Assembly: GCF_006738645.1 (NCBI RefSeq)
Contig: NZ_AP019700.1
Coordinates: 1,004,001-1,068,000, forward strand
Reading direction: 5' to 3'
Length of the DNA: 64,000 nucleotides
From: Stella humosa
Lineage (GTDB): Bacteria > Pseudomonadota > Alphaproteobacteria > ATCC43930 > Allostellaceae
The notes below the pieces were generated by a model. That model was given only the letters and a program-made list of their open reading frames with translations. It had not been told where the DNA came from and searched no databases. Positions within the stretch are counted from its first letter, which is position 1. Each line of letters begins with the position of its first letter. Positions 43,128-50,359 of the stretch are shown here, piece after piece. A program made the position numbers and the translations under genes.

Positions 43128-43328
43128 TCAGGGGCGATCAGCTTTCTTGGCTCGGGGGTGGGCTATCAAGAACATCGTTTCGACAGCCGTCGCCTCTCCT
43201 CGCGTCTCCGGCAGGTGGTTAGCATGATATCCATACTGCGGGGCGTGGCCCTCAACGACCATGCGGTGCAAAACGCCGCGGACGAAACGCGGGTCTTCCA
43301 TATATTTCGCAAGACCGTGACTGCTCAT
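43128..43328 (-). CDS. Small hypothetical transposon passenger protein
   Basis: A 66-residue protein from ATG 43328, which has GGGGGGAG 5 nt upstream; a longer frame to 43346 exists. Sequence 'MSSHGLAKYMEDPRFVRGVL' begins it and it is rich in His, Arg and Glu. It ends 18 bp before the 181-residue gene on the same strand. A small partner upstream of a larger protein recalls antitoxin-toxin order, but nothing in the sequence proves that. The 186 bp to its right (43329-43514) show no gene. Confidence 0.5.
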   Translation of the reverse strand: MSSHGLAKYMEDPRFVRGVLHRMVVEGHAPQYGYHANHLPETRGEATAVETMFLIAHPRAKKADRP

Positions 43329-43514
43329 TCCGACTCCCCCCCACATCGCGACCGCAGCCGCGCAGGGGTCACTACCATCACCTTGACAACGCTGACAATG
43401 CGCAAACGTGCCGTTGGCGCGACATCATCTGTCGTGCAGTTAGATGGTGCGTTGCATTCAAACGACAACCAACGACGGCGCGCAGCATGCGTGAGACGGC
43501 CCTGAGGACAGCGA

Positions 43515-44470
43515 TTAGGCCGCCCGCTGCCAGTACCCCGCCCAAACCCGCGACACCGGCCGATTGAGCGCCCCGGCGATCATGGTGAACTGCTCGCCGT
43601 TGGCGCGGCGGCGGTAGTCCTCGCGCCACGCCATCTCGCCGGCATAGCAAGCGAGGTACTGGCCGCTGATGTGGTGGTGCTGGCCCCACTCCGAGCGGCG
43701 CAGGCGGGAGAAGTAGCTTTCCGCCTGATTGGTGCATGCGCCGTCATCGGAGAAGGCGACGGAGTGGTTGATCCGCCGGGCGGCATAGACGGCGTGGAGA
43801 TTGTCCCAGGAAGACGCTTCGTCGGCCATGATGGTTGAGCCACGGGCGACCGATCCAGGATCGTCGGAAGCGCCTAGTCCTCGCGATGGAACACGCTGGT
43901 GGCAGTCCGGCCGCCGCGCTCCCGCATCACGACGACGACGCGGCGCTTGCCGGTCTGGTTCTCGGCAAGGCGACGGTCCCGACGATCAGCCTTCCGGTTC
44001 TCCTGGCGGACGTGACCGCCGAAGTAGGCACCATCGACTTCGACGATGCCCGTCAGGATCAATTCGTTCTGCTCGGCCATCATCGCCTCGCGCAGCTTGT
44101 GCGCCAGGACGAATGCCGACTTGTAGGAAATATCGGGGTCGCGGCCGAGCTGGAGGGCCGAGATCCCCTTAACCGCGTTCACGAAGATGGCGATGGCGAG
44201 CAGGTAGTCCCGGATCGGCAGCTTGCGCGAGGCGAACAGTGTGCCCGACGTGACGGAGAACTGCTTGCCGCAGCCCTTGCACTTGAAGATGGCGCGCGTG
44301 GCGTACTCGTAGCATGTGCAACAGCCACAGGCCGGGCACACCGGGTTGCCGTCATTGTTGGCCCAGCGCAGCGCCCGGAAGGTCTGGGCGGCTTCCTCGT
44401 GGCTCATCCGCGCAACCTTCGTGACGCTGAGCGTCCGGGCCTTGGCAGAGAGGAGGAAGTGCTGGGACAT
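43515..44470 (-). pseudogene. IS1595/ISXO2-like transposase, disrupted by a frameshift
   Basis: Two frames together give a full transposase. The first (44470-43874) has a zinc ribbon ('CPACGCCTCYEYATRAIFKC' then 'GCGKQFSVTSGTLF') and the first catalytic-type Asp in 'VEVDGAYFGGHVR'. It ends at a TAG after 'ATSVFHRED'. In a different frame the protein continues at once (about 43870 onward: 'GASDDPGSVARGSTIMADEA', then 'SSWDNLH') with the second acidic site, 'NQAESYFSRLRR' and the 'GYWQRAA' end. One base lost, or two gained, near 43870-43872 explains it. The start is also only 26 bp from the repeat cluster shared with the DUF6471 gene. Confidence 0.88.
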
Positions 44471-44496
44471 TGTTTGCCGCCGTTTGCGTTGCTTCT

Positions 44497-44568
44497 GTAA
44501 CGAATATGGCGGCACAGCGTGGGATTGCCAACGGCATTAGTAACGAATATGATGGCGTCCGTAACGAT
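44497..44568. repeat. Three phased direct repeats (GTAACGAATATG)
   Basis: GTAACGAATATG occurs at 44497-44508 and 44540-44551, and a shorter GTAACGAT at 44561-44568. Start-to-start distances are 43 and 21 bp, close to four and two helical turns. The cluster lies between the divergent transposase and DUF6471 genes, so it is a candidate operator for both. Confidence 0.7.
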
Positions 44569-44580
44569 GACGAGGGCGCC

Positions 44581-44811
44581 GTGAAGTCAGACGACAAGTG
44601 GGTGAACATGGCGAAGGGCATCCTCCGCGCGGAGATGACGCGCCGGGGCATCACCTACGAGCAGCTAGCCGCGAAGCTCGCCGAGATGGGCGTGGCGGAT
44701 ACCGCTGTGAACATCAGGAACAAGGTAGCGCGAGGCGGGTTTTCGGCAGCGTTCATGCTGCAATGCCTCGTCGCAGTCGGGTGCCAGACGGTTCGGCTGG
44801 ACGACCGCTAA
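44581..44811 (+). CDS. DUF6471 domain protein, probable regulator
   Basis: A 76-residue protein from GTG 44581 (ATG 44608 is the alternative). It contains 'GILRAEMTRRGITYEQLAAK', 'NIRNKVARGGFSAAFMLQCL' and 'AVGCQTVRLD', the whole of the DUF6471 pattern, which reads like a lambda-repressor-type helix-turn-helix ('RRGITYEQLAAKLAEMG'). It lies divergent to the transposase with direct repeats in between, so control of transposition is a reasonable inference. Its stop overlaps the convergent gene by 3-4 bp. Confidence 0.72.
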   Translation: MKSDDKWVNMAKGILRAEMTRRGITYEQLAAKLAEMGVADTAVNIRNKVARGGFSAAFMLQCLVAVGCQTVRLDDR

Positions 44812-45329
44812 CGACGACGGCTGCCGCCGGGCGGGTTGTCGCGCCCTTCAGAGACACCCCTCGCTCGCTGGGCTTGGACTGCGGCGCTATCCGCTTTGAC
44901 AGCCAGAATCCCATTCGTGACGGACACCAAGATAAGCGCATACCACAAGAGAATAAAAAGCGCCGATCCGTTGAATACGGTCTGTGACCATTCGTTGTGC
45001 GCCAAGTGTGGCTTGGCAACAACCACCACAATTCCAATAAGGAAAAGCGCTATAAGATAGTAGGATCCGGATCTAATCCCACGTCTTGTGCGAACAAATA
45101 TATCCTTGCCGCCGTGCTTCTCCTCAATATTATTCAATGCCAAATGTAGTTGCGCGGCGGACGCAATCGTAATGGCGAGTATGACGCCGAGAAGATTAAG
45201 AAATTCATGATTTACAAATCCCATCAAAAATGTGTTCTTGTCGGACAGTACCATTGGCGCGGATGCCGCCATCACCACGACCAATGCAGCCGCGATAACC
45301 AAAATGCACCACGAAATGGTCTTGCTCAT
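44808..45329 (-). CDS. Hypothetical membrane protein (second gene of the AT-rich cargo operon)
   Basis: A 173-residue protein with four predicted membrane helices: about 6-27, about 42-62 ('EFLNLLGVILAITIASAAQL'), about 89-107 and about 120-142. A basic cytosolic loop ('NNIEEKHGGKDIFVRTRRG') lies between helices 2 and 3, and the C-terminus is Arg/Gly-rich. It overlaps the stop of the upstream 276-residue gene (ATGA), so the products are coupled. The sequence is notably AT-richer than its surroundings. Family unrecognised. A cytosolic protein paired with a small membrane protein is a frequent plan among abortive-infection systems, but that is speculation here. Confidence 0.65.
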   Translation of the reverse strand: MSKTISWCILVIAAALVVVMAASAPMVLSDKNTFLMGFVNHEFLNLLGVILAITIASAAQLHLALNNIEEKHGGKDIFVRTRRGIRSGSYYLIALFLIGIVVVVAKPHLAHNEWSQTVFNGSALFILLWYALILVSVTNGILAVKADSAAVQAQRARGVSEGRDNPPGGSRRR

Positions 45330-46156
45330 CTTCTAAAGATAGCTTTAATCACGCGCGAAATCAAGCTTTCTTCTGCACCCTTTGCCTCCAATTTTGGAAT
45401 ATGTACGCGCTTAGTCTTGCGCTTGGAGTTATAGGTTTTCTTTTTCTTGGTTTTTGCTAGAATATTGCCTCCACCCTTGGCAACGTAGCCCACCAGCGCC
45501 TTCGTCATAGGCGTGTCCGTATTCAAGTAGTCGTCGCTTTCAAACGCTAATGTCACTTTTCGAGCGTTCTCTTCCTTGTGGGCGCTTCGCATGTCAGCGT
45601 CAATATCGCCGTCAATGCCGAACATATTTGGGGGAATAAGCTCAAAGCGAAGAAAGGTGATATCTTTTGCGTTTTCCCGCGCGAACGTCCAGAAACTCTC
45701 TGAATTTGAGACGGGTGCTGCCTCTAGTATATAATGCTCGCGCAATCGACGACTGTTCACTGCGTACAAGAAAGAATTAATGACAGATTGAGGTTGGCCG
45801 ATCGGTCCCAAAACCTCGAAAGCCAGCGTTTGCCCAACGTCAACCAGGTCCCTAGGATCGATTACGACAAGCGCCGCTATCCAAGTATCGCGAGTTGTCT
45901 CCTGTAAGCCGCGGGTCGGCGGCTCGTTCTCCTCTCGAACAATCTGGCGCCCAATCCGGCCTATGACCATGCCTCCGGAGTTCTTCTCGGCTCCCTCTTC
46001 GGGGACGAAGTGGAATGTTTCCGTTCGATGGTCGAACTCGATGGCCGACGTGAACAAGTCGCGCAACCACGCTTCGCGGCTGGGGGCGGGACCGGTTGCT
46101 GTGAGTAGGTCCGCCGGACGGCGCAGTAGCGATAGATGGAACATCTCAAACTGCAC
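45326..46156 (-). CDS. Hypothetical 276-residue cargo protein (possibly DUF4747-like)
   Basis: A 276-residue soluble protein. It starts 'MQFEMFHLSLLRRPADLL' and contains 'FHFVPEEGAEKNSGG', 'VIGRIGRQIVREENEPP', 'WIAALVVIDPRDLVDVGQTL', 'FLYAVNSRRLREHYILEAAP' and 'FLRFELIPPNMFGIDGDIDA'. The C-terminus is strongly basic ('KTKKKKTYNSKRKTKRVHI'). The general pattern recalls the DUF4747 group from memory; I cannot verify it. GTG 46156 is the start, with GGAGGGGG upstream. First gene of the operon with the membrane protein; AT-rich and clearly foreign in composition. Confidence 0.65.
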   Translation of the reverse strand: MQFEMFHLSLLRRPADLLTATGPAPSREAWLRDLFTSAIEFDHRTETFHFVPEEGAEKNSGGMVIGRIGRQIVREENEPPTRGLQETTRDTWIAALVVIDPRDLVDVGQTLAFEVLGPIGQPQSVINSFLYAVNSRRLREHYILEAAPVSNSESFWTFARENAKDITFLRFELIPPNMFGIDGDIDADMRSAHKEENARKVTLAFESDDYLNTDTPMTKALVGYVAKGGGNILAKTKKKKTYNSKRKTKRVHIPKLEAKGAEESLISRVIKAIFRR

Positions 46157-46330
46157 TCGGCACCCCCTCCGTCTAGCTCGGTCAAGGATGAGCGCGACCG
46201 ATCTGCCCCGTCAACCGCTGGGAGAAATTGATGCTGGGATGGCGCATCGAGGAGGCGATGAAGGGCGCGCCTCCACCCCATTGACGCCAGCCGCCAGGGC
46301 GGCCAAACTCGGACCTCTTCACTGGTTATC

Positions 46331-46359
46331 GGCCGGCGGTTCTGCTACAGTCGCCGGCC
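46331..46359 (+). ncRNA. Hairpin, possibly part of a small RNA at the transposon's right end
   Basis: A perfect 8-bp stem GGCCGGCG/CGCCGGCC with a 13-nt loop is followed 13 bp later by a good intrinsic terminator, with no rightward gene before it. The gap 46157-46439 otherwise holds no coding frame I trust. A TTGACG at 46281-46286 could be a -35 element, but the matching -10 (CAAACT) is poor. Confidence 0.3.
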
Positions 46360-46372
46360 ACCTCCGAACGAA

Positions 46373-46404
46373 GGGTGCCGCAGTACGAGTGCGGCGCCCT
46401 TTTT
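46373..46404 (+). terminator. Intrinsic terminator inside the transposon's right end
   Basis: GGGTGCCGCA (46373-46382) pairs with TGCGGCGCCC (46390-46399) with one G-T wobble, a 7-nt loop and a TTTTT tail (46400-46404). This is the best rho-independent terminator in the window. It faces outward, ending 35 bp before the right inverted repeat. It could stop transcription leaving the element or finish a small RNA. Confidence 0.75.
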
Positions 46405-46439
46405 CGTTTGGCGCCGCTAATCCATTGAAATCCCGCCTT

Positions 46440-46462
46440 GGTGCGTTTGCGCCATAAGGGCG
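46440..46462 (-). repeat. Right terminal inverted repeat (23 bp) with abutting target duplication
   Basis: Exact reverse complement of 42082-42104. CAGACCCC follows at 46463-46470, identical to the 8 bp before the left repeat. Confidence 0.9.
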
Positions 46463-46494
46463 CAGACCCCCCGTCCGGCATACCCCCCGGCGTC

Positions 46495-47799
46495 TCAGGG
46501 CAGCAGCAGCAGCGGCACCGTGTCGGCGGCGACCTCGTGGATGTCGGTGCGCACGGCGCCGAACCAGCCGCTGTTGGCGGAAAGGGCGGAAACGATGGCG
46601 GCGTCGTAGCGCCGCAACCGGGTGGCCACGTCGACGGGCGCCATGGTCCCGTCGAGCGGGTCGCCCGCGGCGGCCCGCCGGCCGTGCGCCTGCAGCAGCT
46701 CGATCTGGCCCAGGGCGGCCGCCGTCGCACGCTCGGGCTGGTCGCCGACCGGGATGACGGCAACCTCGGCCTGGGGCCACAGGCCGCCATGGATGAAGGC
46801 GTGGGCCAGGCGTGCGCAGCCCGGCCCACCGCCCACCAGCAGCGCCACCCGCCTTACGCTGTCGGGGGCCTGCGCCACGCGCAGGACCGGGGCCAGGCGG
46901 GCGGTTGCCATCCGTGCCGCCAGCTCGTCGGCGGCCCGCGCCGGCTCGCCCTGTTCGTCGATGCCGGCCGGCACGATGACGAGGTCGGCACCGGCCAGGC
47001 GTGCCGGCAGCATCCCCAAGCCGCCTTCCTCGTGCCGGGCCTCGGCCTGGACGCCGGCGTCGCCGGCCATCTCCTGGAACTCCGCGAAGGCATGGGCGGC
47101 GGCATGGCGCATCCGCTTGCGCCGCGTGCTGGCCAGCCAGCGCGCCCAATGGCCGCCGCCGGCCGGCAGCGCCGTCCGGCCGGGGCCGTCGTCGGCGCCG
47201 ACGATGGACAGTGCCGTCAGCCGCGCGCCGGTGGCCTGGGCCATTTCCAGCGCCACGGCGGATGCCTGGCGCTGGCAGGCGGCGCCAGCCAGCCAGCAGA
47301 CGATCCGGCGGACAGGGGCGGGCTGGTCGCGGCCGCGCGTCTGGGCGGGATCGGCCGCCTGCATCGGCATGGTCAATGGCGTCATGGCGGTCTCCTCCGG
47401 CATGGGGGCGGGACTGCGCCGGACGCGCGTGCGGCGCGCCGGGTCGATGTCGAAGACCTTGCGATCGAGGACGCCGTGCAGTGCGTCGCCGATGGTGGCG
47501 GGGGCGATCGGCGCGCCGGCGACGTAGGCCGCGCGGCCCAGCAGGTGCGAGGCGATGGGCGTGGTCGCCAGCAGGAACAGCACGGCGGCCAGCGCCGTCA
47601 GCAGCGCCGCCACCGTGCCGAGCGCCAGCCCCGCGCCCAGCAGCACCAGGCCCGAGCCGACGACGCCGGCCTTGGTCGCGGCGTGCATGCGCGTGAACGG
47701 GTCGGGAAAGCGGACCAGCCCGATCGCGGCCAGGGCGATCACGACCGCGCCGCCCACCAGGCAGGCGGCGGCCAGCAGATCCAGGATGGCGGCCATCAT
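46495..47799 (-). CDS. MrpG antiporter subunit fused in frame to a universal stress protein domain
   Basis: A 434-residue continuous frame. Residues 1-105 are MrpG/MnhG, with three helices and the family motif 'AAIGLVRFPDPFTRMHAATKA'. A Pro/Arg-rich linker follows, then a UspA-type region (about 165-434), with 'VRRIVCWLAGAACQRQASAV' and 'GADLVIVPAGIDEQGEP' in the first half and 'DIHEVAADTVPLLLLP' at the end. Inside the linker an in-frame ATG (47385) has GGAGGAG 8 nt upstream. The Usp part (296 residues) may therefore also be made separately. It is the last gene of the operon, overlapping mrpF by 4 bp. The transposon begins 33 bp beyond its stop. Confidence 0.85.
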   Translation of the reverse strand: MMAAILDLLAAACLVGGAVVIALAAIGLVRFPDPFTRMHAATKAGVVGSGLVLLGAGLALGTVAALLTALAAVLFLLATTPIASHLLGRAAYVAGAPIAPATIGDALHGVLDRKVFDIDPARRTRVRRSPAPMPEETAMTPLTMPMQAADPAQTRGRDQPAPVRRIVCWLAGAACQRQASAVALEMAQATGARLTALSIVGADDGPGRTALPAGGGHWARWLASTRRKRMRHAAAHAFAEFQEMAGDAGVQAEARHEEGGLGMLPARLAGADLVIVPAGIDEQGEPARAADELAARMATARLAPVLRVAQAPDSVRRVALLVGGGPGCARLAHAFIHGGLWPQAEVAVIPVGDQPERATAAALGQIELLQAHGRRAAAGDPLDGTMAPVDVATRLRRYDAAIVSALSANSGWFGAVRTDIHEVAADTVPLLLLP

Positions 47800-48101
47800 T
47801 CCTTCCCCGCCGGTCGTTCGGCCGCCCCTTCGAGCAGCCCGGCGAAGGCGACCGCACCCAGGAAGCCGAACAGCGCGATGGCAAAGGCGATGTCGAGGAA
47901 GGCGGCGTGTGCCGCCAGGACCGCCGTCAGGGCGGCCAGCGCGATGGCGACCAGCCCCAGCATGTCGGTGGCGATCACCCGGTCGGCGGCGGACGGCCCC
48001 AGCAACAGCCGCCAGGCGACGCCCAGCAGGGCCAGGCCGACGATGATGGCGGCCATCGTCGCGGCCAGGGTGACGATGTCGGTCGGCACGAGATCGGTCA
48101 T
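47796..48101 (-). CDS. mrpF: Na+/H+ antiporter subunit F (MrpF/MnhF)
   Basis: A 101-residue protein with three membrane helices. It has the family motif 'RLLLGPSAADRVIATDMLGL' (residues 30-49) and the C-terminal helix 'DIAFAIALFGFLGAVAFA'. It is a small subunit of the seven-part Mrp cation/proton antiporter. It overlaps mrpE upstream and mrpG downstream by 4 bp each. Confidence 0.93.
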   Translation of the reverse strand: MTDLVPTDIVTLAATMAAIIVGLALLGVAWRLLLGPSAADRVIATDMLGLVAIALAALTAVLAAHAAFLDIAFAIALFGFLGAVAFAGLLEGAAERPAGKE

Positions 48102-48427
48102 GGCAGAACCTCCTGCACCCGGGCTTCCAGCGCGCCCTTCATGTCGGCGATGGCGGCATCGGCGTCGGCCACGTCGAGGCAATGGACGTAGAGCGTGCGC
48201 CCATCGGCCGAGACGGCGAGGCTGGTGGTGCCCGGCGTCAGCGTCACCATGTCGGCGAAAAGCGTGATCGCGACCGGCGAGCGCACGTCCAGCGGCACCG
48301 CCAGGATGGCCGGGCGCAGCCGCCCCGGCGGGGCCAGTGCCGCACGGACCGTGGCCCAGGTCGCCTTGCCCAGCTCGACCACGAAGGCGGTGGCGAGCCA
48401 GCCCCAGGCGCGGACCCGCCGGTTCAT
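48098..48427 (-). CDS. mrpE: Na+/H+ antiporter subunit E (MrpE/MnhE)
   Basis: A 109-residue protein. The family region 'RPAILAVPLDVRSPVAITLF', 'VTLTPGTTSLAVSADGRTLY', 'VHCLDVADAD' is clear. It is shorter than many MrpE proteins (about 160 residues): the usual N-terminal helices are reduced to one, at about 8-28. It overlaps mrpD and mrpF by 4 bp each. Confidence 0.9.
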   Translation of the reverse strand: MNRRVRAWGWLATAFVVELGKATWATVRAALAPPGRLRPAILAVPLDVRSPVAITLFADMVTLTPGTTSLAVSADGRTLYVHCLDVADADAAIADMKGALEARVQEVLP

Positions 48428-49953
48428 CGCACGGCCCCTGCGAGGACAGCGGTGGAGCGTTCGCCCAGCACGGCGGCGATGTACGCCTGGCGGTCCAGGA
48501 GACTGTCGGCGGCGTGGATCGACAGGGCCATGAAGGGCTCGGTCCACAGGCCGATGGCGAGCGTGGTGCCGCCCAGCACGACGATCGGCGCCAGCGTCGC
48601 CAGCCGCTCCGCGCGGGTCCAGGGCAGGGCGGCGGCCCCCTCGGGTGCGGCCTTCCAGAAAGCCTCGTTCCAGATCTTGATCATCGAGAAGAGCGTCAGC
48701 AGCCCGACCAGCAGGGCCGTCGCCGCCAGCAGCCAGGCTTCGGCCTCCAGGCTGGCGCGGATCACCGCCAGCTTGCCCCAGAAGCCGGACAAGGGCGGCA
48801 GGCCGGCCAGCGACAGGGCGGGCACCAGGAACAGCAGCCCAAGGACCGGCCGCGTCACCCACAGGCCGCCCAGGCGGGCCAGCGCGAAGGACCCGCCGGC
48901 CTGGCGGATCGCGCCGGCCACCAGGAACAGGTTGGCCTTAACGATGATGTGGTGGATGACGTAGAGGATGCTGCCGGCGATCGCCAGCGGCGTCATCAGG
49001 GCCACGCCCACCAGCATGTAGCCGATCTGGCTGATGATGTGGAACGACAGGATGCGGCGGATGTCGTAGTGCGCGGCCGCACCCAGCACCCCCGTCACCA
49101 TTGTCGCCATGGCCACCAGGGCGACGAGCGGCCCGAAGAAGGCGGTGTCGTGGGCGAAGACCAGGGTGAAGACGCGGATGATCGCGTAGACGCCGACCTT
49201 GGTCAGCAGGGCCGCGAAGATGGCCGCCACCGGCATCGACGCCGTGTGGTAGGCGGCCGGCAGCCAGTTGAAGAGCGGGAATACCGCCGCCTTGGCACCG
49301 AAGGCGATCAGCAGCAGCATGGCCACCGCCGCCAGCGCCCCCTGGTTCTCGACGGCCGGGGCCACCCGGGCGAGGTCGGCCAGGTTGAGCGTGCCGGTCA
49401 GCCCGAACAGCAGGCCGACCGCCAGCAGGAAAATGGTGGTGCCGACCAGGTTGAGGGCGACATAGCGCAGCCCGCCGTCGAGCTGCTCGCGGGTGCGGTC
49501 CAGGACCAGCAGCCCGAACGAGGCGATCAGCATCACCTCGAACCAGACATAGAGGTTGAAGATGTCGCCCGTGGAGAAGGCGCCGGCGACGCCCAGCAGC
49601 AGGCCATGGAAGAGGGGGTGGAAGCCCGCCCGGTCGCGTTCGGCGGCACCCTGGCCGGCGGAATAGACCGCGACCGCGACCGCCATCAGGCCGGTGATGA
49701 CCAGCATCACCGCCGAGAAGGCGTCGACCACCAGGGCGATGCCGAACGGTGCCGGCCAGGCACCCATCTGGCCTGTCAGGATGCCGCCGGACAGGGTGCG
49801 CGCCAGCAGCGCCACGGCCGCGGCCAGCAGCAGCACGGCGCCACCCAGGCTGATCACGCGCTGGGCCGCCGGACGGCGCCACAGGATCGCGGTCAGGGCG
49901 GCTGTGGCGAGCGGCAGCAGCAGGGGGGCCACCAGCAGGATCTGGTCCATCAT
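48424..49953 (-). CDS. mrpD: Na+/H+ antiporter subunit D (MrpD/MnhD)
   Basis: A 509-residue protein with about 14 membrane helices, homologous to the NuoL/M/N proton-pump subunits. It contains 'WFEVMLIASFGLLVL' (with the conserved Glu), 'AVFPLFNWLPAAYHTASMPV' (with the Lys-helix block), 'LLTKVGVYAIIRVF', 'DIRRILSFHIISQIGYMLVG' and 'FFWGKLAVI'-type end segments. It works with MrpA as the transport core. It overlaps mrpC and mrpE by 4 bp each. Confidence 0.95.
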   Translation of the reverse strand: MMDQILLVAPLLLPLATAALTAILWRRPAAQRVISLGGAVLLLAAAVALLARTLSGGILTGQMGAWPAPFGIALVVDAFSAVMLVITGLMAVAVAVYSAGQGAAERDRAGFHPLFHGLLLGVAGAFSTGDIFNLYVWFEVMLIASFGLLVLDRTREQLDGGLRYVALNLVGTTIFLLAVGLLFGLTGTLNLADLARVAPAVENQGALAAVAMLLLIAFGAKAAVFPLFNWLPAAYHTASMPVAAIFAALLTKVGVYAIIRVFTLVFAHDTAFFGPLVALVAMATMVTGVLGAAAHYDIRRILSFHIISQIGYMLVGVALMTPLAIAGSILYVIHHIIVKANLFLVAGAIRQAGGSFALARLGGLWVTRPVLGLLFLVPALSLAGLPPLSGFWGKLAVIRASLEAEAWLLAATALLVGLLTLFSMIKIWNEAFWKAAPEGAAALPWTRAERLATLAPIVVLGGTTLAIGLWTEPFMALSIHAADSLLDRQAYIAAVLGERSTAVLAGAVR

Positions 49954-50351
49954 GCGGCCTCGCGCCGGGCGGGGACGGTGGCCGACACCGGCGGGGCGGC
50001 CGGGCCGGCCTCGGCCTCGGCCATCTCCTCTGCGCTGGTGGTGCCCATGGCCTCGTGCGCCTTCAGAACCAGCATCAGGGCAAACGCCGTCAGGCCGAAA
50101 CCGATGACAATGGCGGTCAGGATCAGGGCCTGCGGCAGCGGGTTGGCGGCGGACGTGGCCAGCGCCGTGGCGCCGGGATCGACCAGCGGCGGCTGGATCG
50201 GGCCGATCCGCCCGGCGAGCAGGATCGCCAGGTTGGCGCCGGTGCCCAGCAGGATGAAGCCGAGCAGCAGCCGCAGCAGGTCGCGCGACAGGAACAGGTA
50301 GACCGAGGCCGCGACGACGGTGCCGATGGCGATGGCGAGGAGCGTTTCCAT
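49950..50351 (-). CDS. mrpC: Na+/H+ antiporter subunit C (MrpC/MnhC)
   Basis: A 133-residue protein with three helices, similar to NuoK. It contains 'LRLLLGFILLGTGANLAILLAG' and 'LPQALILTAIVIGFGLTAFAL' (the conserved QALxLTAIVIG motif). An Ala/Pro/Glu-rich cytosolic tail follows. It starts 8 bp after the mrpB stop and overlaps mrpD by 4 bp. Confidence 0.94.
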   Translation of the reverse strand: METLLAIAIGTVVAASVYLFLSRDLLRLLLGFILLGTGANLAILLAGRIGPIQPPLVDPGATALATSAANPLPQALILTAIVIGFGLTAFALMLVLKAHEAMGTTSAEEMAEAEAGPAAPPVSATVPARREAA

Positions 50352-50359
50352 GGCAGCGA

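Larger units (their letters stand above)
42082..46462. mobile_element. IS1595-type transposon carrying passenger genes (4381 bp)
   Basis: The element is bounded by perfect 23-bp terminal inverted repeats (42082-42104 and 46440-46462) and flanked by an 8-bp direct repeat CAGACCCC. Inside are a broken IS1595/ISXO2-like transposase, a DUF6471 gene, a two-gene AT-richer operon including a membrane protein, a second small two-gene unit, and one further unknown gene. Base composition inside is patchy and lower in GC than the flanks, especially at 42560-43490 and 44900-46150. It lies between the 3' end of mrpG-usp and the 5' end of the histidine kinase gene. The transposase frameshift suggests it now moves only with help in trans. 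Confidence 0.88.

Noticed and set aside
43874-43874. Programmed ribosomal frameshift in the transposase
   Set aside because: No slippery heptamer or downstream stem is evident at the break, and IS1595 transposases are normally read in one frame, so a plain indel is simpler.
46319-47884. A 521-codon minus-strand frame spanning the transposon end and the mrpG-usp gene
   Set aside because: It crosses the transposon boundary and is Arg/Gly/Ala-rich without domains; the alternative frame encodes MrpG and Usp.
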